5,024 nucleotides of DNA from Bacteroidota bacterium (GTDB taxonomy: Bacteria > Bacteroidota > Bacteroidia > Chitinophagales > LD1). A program made the position numbers and the translations under genes. Of this stretch, positions 1 through 5,024 are shown piece by piece (the first letter of the stretch is position 1; each line of letters begins with the position of its first letter). The notes under the pieces are model-generated. The model ran no database searches. It saw only the letters and a program-made list of their open reading frames with translations, and was not told the origin of the DNA. Location: the NCBI GenBank assembly GCA_018267435.1, contig JAFDYM010000381.1, positions 1-5,024 of the forward strand. The letters are read 5' to 3'.

Positions 1-1
1 A

Positions 2-667
2 GGCCAGAAGTGCTCGGCAGCTAGCCGCGCCTACATACCTGCTAGCTTATGGGAGAAAGTGAAAGGCTTTGTACTAGAAGATTTGAAGACATTCAAGATG
101 GGGCCGACTGAAGATTTCGGCAACTTTATAAACGCCGTTATCAACGAGCGCTCGTTCGATAAATTGGCGAAGTACATAGATGCTGCCAAGAACGATGCCG
201 ATGCGGAGATAGTAGCAGGCGGTGGATACGATAAGAGCAAAGGCTACTTTGTAGAGCCTACCATTATTAAAGCCAACAAGCCTAACTACGTAACCATGTG
301 CGAGGAGCTTTTCGGCCCAGTGTTAACGGTATATGTGTACGATGATGCTAAGTTTGAAGAGACCTTGCACATAGTAGATACAACATCACCGTATGCGTTA
401 ACTGGTTCTATCATCAGCCAAGATAGATATGCGATAGACCTTGCAACTAAGAAGCTAAGCAACAGCGCGGGCAACTTCTACATAAACGATAAACCTACCG
501 GTGCGGTGGTTGGTCAGCAGCCATTTGGCGGTGCGCGCGGCAGCGGTACTAACGATAAAGCCGGCAGCATGATAAACCTATTGCGCTGGGCTAGCCCACG
601 TACTATTAAGGAAACCTTTGTACCGCCTGTAGATTATAGGTATCCGTTTTTGGATGCTGAGAAGTAA
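2..667 (+). CDS. pruA: L-glutamate gamma-semialdehyde (1-pyrroline-5-carboxylate) dehydrogenase, C-terminal part
   Basis: This is the second enzyme of proline breakdown, oxidising glutamate gamma-semialdehyde to glutamate with NAD+ in the cytoplasm. The frame is open from base 2 to the TAA at 665-667, giving 221 residues; full-length Bacteroidota enzymes of this family are about 540, so roughly the first 320 are outside the window. The fragment begins GQKCSAASR, which contains the aldehyde dehydrogenase nucleophile Cys (fragment residue 4, codon 11-13). EELFGP follows at residues 101-106, where the Glu normally contacts the NAD ribose. The conserved GNFYIND (157-163) and QQPFGGARGSGTNDKAG (172-188) come next. 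The GTG at 59 is an internal Val codon, not a start; beginning there would remove the catalytic Cys. The tail (FVPPVDYRYPFLD) fits this subfamily from memory. The aldehyde dehydrogenase call is near certain; the PruA assignment rests on motif resemblance. The gene converges on the phosphatase across a terminator. Confidence 0.93.
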   Translation, partial: GQKCSAASRAYIPASLWEKVKGFVLEDLKTFKMGPTEDFGNFINAVINERSFDKLAKYIDAAKNDADAEIVAGGGYDKSKGYFVEPTIIKANKPNYVTMCEELFGPVLTVYVYDDAKFEETLHIVDTTSPYALTGSIISQDRYAIDLATKKLSNSAGNFYINDKPTGAVVGQQPFGGARGSGTNDKAGSMINLLRWASPRTIKETFVPPVDYRYPFLDAEK

Positions 668-688
668 GCGTGGTTTGCCACAGACTAA

Positions 689-758
689 CAGATTAAATAC
701 AAAATGAAATAGAAGGCTACGAGCAATCGTAGCCTTTTTGTTTTTTGCGTTTAATCTG
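689..758. repeat. Nested inverted repeat enclosing the terminator hairpin
   Basis: CAGATTAAA at 689-697 is exactly complementary in reverse to TTTAATCTG at 750-758. After a two-position interruption (698-699 against 748-749), CAAAA at 700-704 pairs with TTTTG at 743-747. These outer arms enclose the perfect terminator stem at 713-736, so the 70-base segment could fold into one long interrupted hairpin lying almost symmetrically between the two convergent genes. It may simply be a bidirectional terminator, or it may be a copy of a dispersed intergenic palindrome; one copy cannot decide this. Confidence 0.7.
713..746 (+). terminator. Intrinsic terminator after pruA, possibly acting in both directions
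   Basis: A perfect 10-bp stem (AAGGCTACGA at 713-722, TCGTAGCCTT at 727-736) closes a GCAA loop of the GNRA type. It runs straight into a T-rich tract at 735-746 (five T, G, six T), 45 bases after the pruA stop. This is a textbook rho-independent terminator for the plus strand. Read from the minus strand, the same stem is followed by a weaker U-rich stretch (TCTATTTCATTTT), so it may also stop transcription of the convergent phosphatase gene, which ends at 772. Confidence 0.93.
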
Positions 759-771
759 GGGCTAAAGATTT

Positions 772-1800
772 CTAAAACCTAATCTCGCTGAAAGGTATAG
801 TATGCGTTATTTTGGTTTCGCCTTTCGTATCGCGGATGCTCATGGTTAGATTATTCTTCTTCCAATCAATATCTATAAAGCCATAGTTGGCGTTCATGTA
901 GGCGCCGTGTATGCGGTTCTTGTTATCGCCTGCGCAGCTATGGCCGTGGGTAAGTCCTGATGATGTAAGGTCGTAGATAGGATATAAGCTTAGGTCTTTA
1001 CGCTCTAGTCTGCTCATTTCGGCATAGTGAAGGTCGCCCGAAATAAATACTACTCCGTTGGCTTTTGTTTTGGCTATTAGCTGCATCATACGCTCGCGCT
1101 CATAAGGCAGATTGGCCCAGGCTTCCCAGCCGTTAAAGTCAACCAAAAACTGGGTGCTGCTACCTATTATGCGCAGGTCGGCAGGTTTAAGTAGTTCCTG
1201 TTCTAACCACTTCCATTGCTCGTCGCCCAGCATTTGTTTGGTTGAATCCTTACATGGTTCATACTCGCCGAAGCAGTCTTCATCTTTACCTGCTACACAC
1301 AGCTTATCGCGGAAGGTGCGTAGGTCGGGCAGAATGATTTGTATACGCTTGCCGTTTTGCTCCAGCATATACGATGTATAAATCCCTTCATGCTTGCGGC
1401 GTTCGCTATTGGCAGGCTCGTTGAAGAAGTTGAGGAATATCTCTTTGCTTTCTTTCTTCTTTGGGTACTCTTTGCCAGCATCGTTGGCGCCATAGTCGTG
1501 ATCATCCCAAGTGGCTATCACGGGGCAGTCTTTTTTGAAGTTTTGGTAGGTAGGCTTGCTGCCGAACAGGTCGTACTTGCGTTGCAACTCCTTCATGTCC
1601 TTGGTATCGCCGTATATGTTATCGCCCAGCAGTATAAATAGCTCGGGCTTATCCTTGCTTATGGTTTCCCATATCAGTTGTGGATTATCTTGGCTATTAC
1701 ACGAGCCGAAACCTATGCGCGATATAAGTTTAGTGGTATCAAGGCTTTGCTGTGCGGTACAGGTAGCAGCAGCAAATAGCAAGGCAAGCGTTAAGCGCAT
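772..1800 (-). CDS. Secreted PhoD-like alkaline phosphatase/phosphodiesterase
   Basis: A 342-residue metallophosphatase of the PhoD-like family, expected to hydrolyse phosphate mono- or diesters outside the cytoplasmic membrane. The N-terminus (MRLTLALLFAAATCTA) looks like a Sec signal peptide cleaved before Gln17. Cys14 lacks a proper lipobox, and there is no twin-arginine motif, unlike Bacillus PhoD. Metal-site motifs appear in family order: GSCN (32-35), GDNIYGD (59-65), TWDDHDYG (97-104), DLRTF (159-163), GSSTQF (213-218), SGDLHYAE (254-261), and SSGLTH (280-285). In PhoD the Cys of the GSC motif is an iron ligand. The protein is shorter than Bacillus PhoD and lacks its N-terminal domain, as is common for compact Bacteroidota members. 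A Cys-bearing segment (Cys168, 176, 183) may form disulfides. A promoter lies just upstream, and the gene follows the lipoprotein gene in tandem with a 63-bp gap. The exact substrate cannot be told from sequence. Confidence 0.92.
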   Translation of the reverse strand: MRLTLALLFAAATCTAQQSLDTTKLISRIGFGSCNSQDNPQLIWETISKDKPELFILLGDNIYGDTKDMKELQRKYDLFGSKPTYQNFKKDCPVIATWDDHDYGANDAGKEYPKKKESKEIFLNFFNEPANSERRKHEGIYTSYMLEQNGKRIQIILPDLRTFRDKLCVAGKDEDCFGEYEPCKDSTKQMLGDEQWKWLEQELLKPADLRIIGSSTQFLVDFNGWEAWANLPYERERMMQLIAKTKANGVVFISGDLHYAEMSRLERKDLSLYPIYDLTSSGLTHGHSCAGDNKNRIHGAYMNANYGFIDIDWKKNNLTMSIRDTKGETKITHTIPFSEIRF

Positions 1801-1817
1801 GGTGGGTGTGTTTTGTA

Positions 1818-1845
1818 CAAATATACATGGCTAGTGTTGGGCAAA
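1818..1845 (-). promoter_or_regulatory. Bacteroidota-type promoter for the phosphatase gene
   Basis: On the minus strand TATATTTG (1825-1818) matches the phylum's TAnnTTTG -7 consensus exactly. A TTTG that could serve as the -33 element lies at 1845-1842, 16 bases upstream of it, which is slightly short of the usual spacing. Transcription would begin around 1810-1812, leaving a leader of only about 10 bases before the ATG at 1800. The site falls in the 63-bp gap between the lipoprotein stop and the phosphatase start, so the phosphatase can probably be transcribed without its upstream neighbour. Confidence 0.6.
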
Positions 1846-1863
1846 GGTTAAGTATTGCATGCT

Positions 1864-2403
1864 TCAATAACAGGCATCCCTAAAATACTCCCCACTTTCT
1901 TTTATTGGCTTTAGTGGTAGGTTGTTTCCCTGCCATTGGCTACCGAACACGCAGCTCGATAAATTTCGTACACAAGTTTCATTTAAGTAGGCGTCCATGC
2001 TTAAGGTGTCAATCACGGTTATCTTTCCAGTCTTTACTTTCTTTTCGCCGTTGTTGGTAGTATAAGTAAGTATAAATGTATAAGAACCTGAAGGTGCCAT
2101 ACCGCTCCCAATCTGTCCATTCCAATTTTCGATTCCGTACGTGCTTTTAGTAAAAATGGCATCACCTTTATCCGCAAATATCTGCAAATCATAATCTGCA
2201 ATTCCTTCAGTTATTACTATCAGGCGGTCATTTACCCCGTCGCTGGATGGTGTAAATGCATTTGGCATAAATAGATAGCCGCCTTCGAAAGTTTCGTAAG
2301 TATAACCTTCTGTGCATGATATGGTGTAGTTTTCTTTTTTACAGCTGCTAAAGCTAATAACAGCCAAAAGAATAATTGCGTAAATTGCGGTAGTGTGTTT
2401 CAT
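1864..2403 (-). CDS. Small lipoprotein with a CHU_C-like (gliding motility-associated C-terminal) domain
   Basis: A 179-residue exported protein of unknown function. The N-terminus is a lipoprotein signal: a hydrophobic stretch, then FSSC with Cys21 as the lipidation site, followed by KKE. Residues about 43-132 match the CHU_C pattern from memory: the opening MPNAFTPSSDGVND (46-59), a YDLQIF strand (71-76), ENWNG (92-96), PSGSYTF (104-110), and a closing GKITVID (126-132). The usual RWG after the IF strand is replaced by ADKGD. In most proteins this domain sits at the extreme C-terminus of a large secreted protein and acts as a type IX (type B) sorting signal. Here it makes up most of the protein and is followed by a further 47-residue tail with Cys144, Cys151 and Cys178, which together with Cys30 could form disulfides. 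A structural Ig-like role is therefore as likely as a sorting one. The gene is divergent from the dehydrogenase and lies upstream of the phosphatase on the same strand. Confidence 0.82.
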   Translation of the reverse strand: MKHTTAIYAIILLAVISFSSCKKENYTISCTEGYTYETFEGGYLFMPNAFTPSSDGVNDRLIVITEGIADYDLQIFADKGDAIFTKSTYGIENWNGQIGSGMAPSGSYTFILTYTTNNGEKKVKTGKITVIDTLSMDAYLNETCVRNLSSCVFGSQWQGNNLPLKPIKESGEYFRDACY

Positions 2404-2443
2404 GTGTTAATGATGTATTAATTGTATAAAAAGTTGCTTTTGT
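2404..2443. promoter_or_regulatory. 40-bp divergent intergenic region
   Basis: This AT-rich gap separates the ATG of the lipoprotein (minus strand, 2403) from the ATG of the short-chain dehydrogenase (plus strand, 2444), so at least part of both promoters should lie here or extend into the neighbouring coding sequence. I looked for TAnnTTTG on both strands and found no exact match, and neither start has a clear Shine-Dalgarno sequence. Its role as a promoter region is inferred from gene orientation only. Confidence 0.4.
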
Positions 2444-3241
2444 ATGAATTTGAACGGCAAAATAGTTTGGCTTACAGGAGCCTCATCCGGTATAGGCGAG
2501 GCACTTGTAAAGGCATTGGCTAAAGAGGGGGCTAAACTGGTGTTATCTGCCCGCAGGGAACAAGAACTAATGGCTGTAGCTGACAACGCACAACTAACCA
2601 CTGGTAACTATTTAATTCTTCCGCTCGACCTTGCTGACCAAAGCAATTTTGAAGCCAAGAAGAACGAGGTAATTGCCAAGTTCGGTAGGATAGATGTAGT
2701 CATCAACAATGGCGGTATCAGTCAGCGCTCGCTGGCTAAGGATACTAGCTTAGATGCGGATAGGAAACTAATGGAGGTAAACTACTTCGGCACCGTGGGC
2801 TTAAGCAAGGTAGTGCTGCCGCACATGATTGCGCAAAAGGACGGTATGCTGGTATCTATCAGCAGTGCCGTGGGCAAATTTGGCTCGCCTTGGCGCAGTG
2901 GCTATAGTGCTAGTAAGCACGCCCTACATGGCTTTTTCGATAGCCTACGTGCAGAGGTGTATAACGATAATGTGCGCGCCCTGATAGTATGCCCAGGCTT
3001 TATACAAACCAACGTAAGCAAGAACGCTTTAACTGGAACAGGGGAGAAGCTAGGCACTATGGATACCGCTACTGAAAACGGACTAACTGCCGATGACTGT
3101 GCGAACCAAATTGTGGCTGCTATAAAGGCCGAGAAAGAAGAGGTAGTAATAGGCGGCGCCAAAGAGAAATTCGGTGTGTTTATGAAGCGCCACTTCCCGG
3201 CCATATTCTCAAATATGATACGCAAAATGGCAGTGAGGTAA
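2444..3241 (+). CDS. Short-chain dehydrogenase/reductase, DHRS7-like
   Basis: A 265-residue classical SDR, expected to be a cytoplasmic NAD(P)H-dependent oxidoreductase acting on a carbonyl or alcohol; the substrate is unknown. The Rossmann fold opens with the cofactor motif TGASSGIG at residues 11-18. SARRE (35-39) puts Arg just after the second strand, which favours NADPH. Asp62 is in the adenine-binding DLA motif. The catalytic set is complete: Asn113 in VNYFGT, Ser141 in SISSAVG, Tyr154 and Lys158 in YSASK. PGFIQTNV (184-191) follows. The NNGG at 88-91 replaces the commoner NNAG, but together with the following ISQRSL it resembles vertebrate DHRS7 as I remember it. The length is normal for a single SDR domain, and the C-terminal basic segment (KRHFPAIFSNMIRKM) has no clear membrane helix. 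The ATG at 2444 leads directly into the first strand, supporting this start. The gene converges tightly on the response regulator, with stops 5 bp apart. Confidence 0.93.
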   Translation: MNLNGKIVWLTGASSGIGEALVKALAKEGAKLVLSARREQELMAVADNAQLTTGNYLILPLDLADQSNFEAKKNEVIAKFGRIDVVINNGGISQRSLAKDTSLDADRKLMEVNYFGTVGLSKVVLPHMIAQKDGMLVSISSAVGKFGSPWRSGYSASKHALHGFFDSLRAEVYNDNVRALIVCPGFIQTNVSKNALTGTGEKLGTMDTATENGLTADDCANQIVAAIKAEKEEVVIGGAKEKFGVFMKRHFPAIFSNMIRKMAVR

Positions 3242-3246
3242 AGCTT

Positions 3247-3948
3247 CTACTCTGTAAACTTATAACCCACACCGCGTACCGAGTGGAAGTGCTGAGGGCT
3301 GGTTGGGTCCTTCTCAAAGTATTTGCGGAACGACATTACAAAGTTATCGATAGTACGCGTGGTAGGGTATACATCGTAGCCCCATACAAAACGCAGTATA
3401 TCGTGCCTACTTACAACAGTATCCTTCTTGCTTATCAATAGCTTTAATAGCGCAATCTCTTTTTTTGTAAGTAATATGTCGGGGTTGTTTACACCCTTGG
3501 CCTTAAAGGTTACAAAGTTCACCTCGTTCTCGCCAAACTTGGCAGTATCGGCTGCAGGCGCATCTTCTTTTTTACCCCGTTCGCTATGCCTTACCAGCAC
3601 CCTAACGCGCAGCAATAGTTCCTCTAGGTTAAAGGGCTTGGTTAGGTAGTCATCAGCACCTAGTTTTAACCCATGTACCTTATCCTGGCCGCTATCTTTG
3701 GCGGTAAGAAACAATACCGGGGTTTCGGTATCGTTTAGGCGTATTTTTTCGCATATAGTAAAGCCATCAACTTCAGGTAGCATTACATCCAGTATAAATA
3801 GGTTAAAGCGCCTGTCGCCCACCTTGCGTAGTGCCTTGGTTCCTGTTTCAGCCACCTCCACTTCATAACCCTCCAGCTCCAAGTTCATTTTAATAACTTC
3901 TCTAAGGTTTTCTTCGTCTTCTACTAGTAGTATTCTTTGGCTGCTCAT
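3247..3948 (-). CDS. OmpR/PhoB-family two-component response regulator
   Basis: A 233-residue cytoplasmic transcription factor switched by phosphorylation. The receiver domain (about 4-120) has the acidic pair Glu10/Asp11, phospho-acceptor Asp54 in ILDVMLPEVDG, Thr82 in FLTAKD, and Lys104 in YLTKPF, so all switch residues are present. A charged, Ala-rich linker (about 122-136) leads to a winged-helix DNA-binding domain (about 137-232). That domain contains LLTKKEIALLKLL (159-171), the recognition-helix region TTRTIDNFVMSFRKYF (196-211) and the closing wing HSVRGVGYKF (222-231). The start follows from the receiver's first strand beginning at residue 5. The cognate kinase gene lies 91 bp upstream on the same strand, in kinase-then-regulator order. 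The target genes and stimulus cannot be inferred. The 3' end lies against the dehydrogenase stop, and I see no terminator hairpin between them. Confidence 0.96.
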   Translation of the reverse strand: MSSQRILLVEDEENLREVIKMNLELEGYEVEVAETGTKALRKVGDRRFNLFILDVMLPEVDGFTICEKIRLNDTETPVLFLTAKDSGQDKVHGLKLGADDYLTKPFNLEELLLRVRVLVRHSERGKKEDAPAADTAKFGENEVNFVTFKAKGVNNPDILLTKKEIALLKLLISKKDTVVSRHDILRFVWGYDVYPTTRTIDNFVMSFRKYFEKDPTSPQHFHSVRGVGYKFTE

Positions 3949-4039
3949 ACACGCTGCATTTGTGGGTTAATCAATTGGTTTCGCACTATAATAATAAGGT
4001 ATATTACTAATCTGAAAGTCATGGAATTGTAAAAAATAC
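3949..4039. other. 91-bp spacer between kinase and regulator genes
   Basis: This AT-rich stretch lies between the kinase stop and the regulator ATG. I found no exact TAnnTTTG element on the minus strand, no good hairpin with a T-run, and no small open frame worth calling. Two-component pairs are often overlapping or only a few bases apart, so the length leaves room for an internal promoter or leader. I can support only co-transcription as the default reading. Confidence 0.4.
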
Positions 4040-5024
4040 TTACACATCTAGTGGCATGGGTAAATGCAAGGTAAATACACTGCCTACAGGCTTATTATCG
4101 GTTACAGTTATAGTGCCTTTGTATATCTCTACAAAGCGTTTTACTATAAATAAACCCAAGCCGGTGCCTTTGGTTTTACGGGTGTCCTCGTTTCCTATTC
4201 TATAAAATTTATCGAACACTTTACGTTTTTCCTCATCGGGAATGCCTATACCATTATCGGCTACACTTAGCTCTACGTATTGGTTATTCGTTTTCAAGCT
4301 TACATTTATAGCGGTTTGCTCGTCGCTATATTTTATGGCATTTTCCACTAGGTTGTTTACCGCACTTACATAGCCCATACTATCTATGTGCAGGTATATA
4401 TCGGGCTGTATTTGCGCACTTACTTTTATGCCTTTTTTATTGGTGCTAAAGCGTTCTACTAAGTGCTGTGTAAGCTCCGATAGGTTTATGTCGTCTTCGG
4501 CAAAGCCATGTTGACTTTGTTCAATTTTAGCAGCAAACAATATATTGTCAACCAGGTTCTCTAACCTATCTAAATCTACCAACGAATTGTTTATCAGCTT
4601 TTCCGATTGCTCTTGTTCCAGCTTGCGCTTAAGCATGGTTTGTAGCGATATCTTTATGGTAGATAATGGCGATTTTAGTTCATGGGTAATAGAATGAAGG
4701 AAGTTGCGTTGCTGGTTAGCCAGTTCCAACTCTTTTTTAAATACCCGCCTTACCAATACAAAGCCCACCAGCATAAGTGCCAGAAACACGCTGCCCTCTA
4801 AAAATATCATTAGCTTTTGCCTTTGGTACTTGCTATGTAGCAGTGCATACTCATCGGTCAATACATATTTTTCGCGTGGGTTGGTTTGCTTAAAGCGTAC
4901 TTCGTTCAGCTCTATTTTTTCGGTAAATGCAGTTTCGTTTTTGGCATATAGCAAGTAGCCCCACCATATACTGAATATCATTACATAAGCAAAAACAAGA
5001 TAAAACACCTTAAAGGGGTCGGTA
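4040..5024 (-). CDS. Membrane sensor histidine kinase (partial, N-terminus beyond the window)
   Basis: The partner kinase of the downstream response regulator; it should autophosphorylate on His and pass the phosphate to Asp54 of that protein. Numbering from the internal GTG at 5008: membrane helix 1 at about 2-22, a short extracytoplasmic segment at about 23-65, and helix 2 at about 66-86. A short charged linker of about 15 residues leads directly to the HisKA domain, with His109 in HSITHELKSPLS. The ATPase domain carries the N box NNLVENAIKYS (218-228), G1 DNGIGIP (251-257), the F box FDKFYR (265-270) and G2 GTGLGL (281-286). No HAMP or PAS domain is visible. The frame stays open upstream of the GTG to the window edge (residues TDPFK), so GTG is an internal Val and the true start is off-window, probably close by. 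Stop is TAA at 4042-4040. All catalytic motifs are intact; the ligand is unknown. Confidence 0.95.
   Translation of the reverse strand, partial: TDPFKVFYLVFAYVMIFSIWWGYLLYAKNETAFTEKIELNEVRFKQTNPREKYVLTDEYALLHSKYQRQKLMIFLEGSVFLALMLVGFVLVRRVFKKELELANQQRNFLHSITHELKSPLSTIKISLQTMLKRKLEQEQSEKLINNSLVDLDRLENLVDNILFAAKIEQSQHGFAEDDINLSELTQHLVERFSTNKKGIKVSAQIQPDIYLHIDSMGYVSAVNNLVENAIKYSDEQTAINVSLKTNNQYVELSVADNGIGIPDEEKRKVFDKFYRIGNEDTRKTKGTGLGLFIVKRFVEIYKGTITVTDNKPVGSVFTLHLPMPLDV

Noticed and set aside
59..667. GTG at 59 as the start of the first gene
   Set aside because: The frame is open from base 2, and the upstream residues contain the catalytic Cys motif GQKCSA, so this Val is internal and the gene continues left of the window.
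668..681. Small hairpin GTGG-TTTG-CCAC just after the pruA stop
   Set aside because: A four-base stem is too short to stand out from chance, and the real terminator lies downstream.
1112..1834. Plus-strand open frames opposite the phosphatase
   Set aside because: They overlap a gene with complete family motifs and have the low-complexity, Ser/Leu-rich look of antisense shadows with no recognisable domain.
772..2403. Phosphatase plus lipoprotein as a new two-gene surface system
   Set aside because: They share only strand and export. The gap contains a separate promoter and there is no translational coupling, so a joint function is not supported by this window alone.
2695..2730. NNGG in place of NNAG in the dehydrogenase as an anomaly
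   Set aside because: The same variant followed by a similar stretch is, from memory, found in DHRS7-type enzymes, and the catalytic Asn, Ser, Tyr and Lys are all present.
5006..5008. GTG at 5008-5006 as the start of the histidine kinase
   Set aside because: The frame continues open to the window edge, and the extra residues (TDPFK) read smoothly into the first membrane helix.
1..5024. CRISPR array, insertion sequence, tRNA/rRNA or phage genes
   Set aside because: No spaced direct repeats, transposase or integrase motifs, or tRNA-like cloverleaf were seen. Nearly all the sequence is accounted for by six housekeeping or regulatory-type genes.

Overview
The window reads as ordinary chromosomal DNA of a member of the Bacteroidota, probably of the Chitinophagales/Sphingobacteriales type. 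Three things support this. A small lipoprotein carries a CHU_C-type (gliding-motility/type IX sorting-like) domain. One gene has a TAnnTTTG -7 promoter element, typical of this phylum. None of the gene starts shows a strong Shine-Dalgarno sequence. The lineage is an inference from these marks, not a search result. Base composition and codon style look even throughout, with many ATA, TTA and CTA codons, and I see no sign of recent transfer.

Layout, left to right. (1) 2-667 (+) is the C-terminal 221 residues of a proline-catabolism aldehyde dehydrogenase (PruA type), cut by the window edge just before its catalytic Cys. (2) 668-771 is a convergent gap holding a strong hairpin terminator nested inside a longer inverted repeat. 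(3) 772-1800 (-) is a secreted PhoD-like metallophosphatase with a recognisable promoter just upstream. (4) 1864-2403 (-) is a small lipoprotein with a CHU_C-like domain and a Cys-containing tail. (5) 2444-3241 (+) is a short-chain dehydrogenase resembling DHRS7, divergent from the lipoprotein across only 40 bp. (6) 3247-3948 (-) is an OmpR-family response regulator whose stop lies 5 bp from the stop of the convergent dehydrogenase. (7) 4040-5024 (-) is the matching membrane histidine kinase, whose N-terminus runs off the right edge.

The only clear functional unit is the kinase-regulator pair, in kinase-then-regulator order on the minus strand with a 91-bp gap. The signal it senses and its targets cannot be read from the window. 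The phosphatase and lipoprotein are tandem on the minus strand and both exported, but the phosphatase appears to have its own promoter, so a shared role is not established. I found no RNA genes, CRISPR array, insertion sequence or defence system. I do not think the window holds a new multi-gene system. The best leads are the free-standing CHU_C-like lipoprotein and the nested inverted repeat around the terminator.
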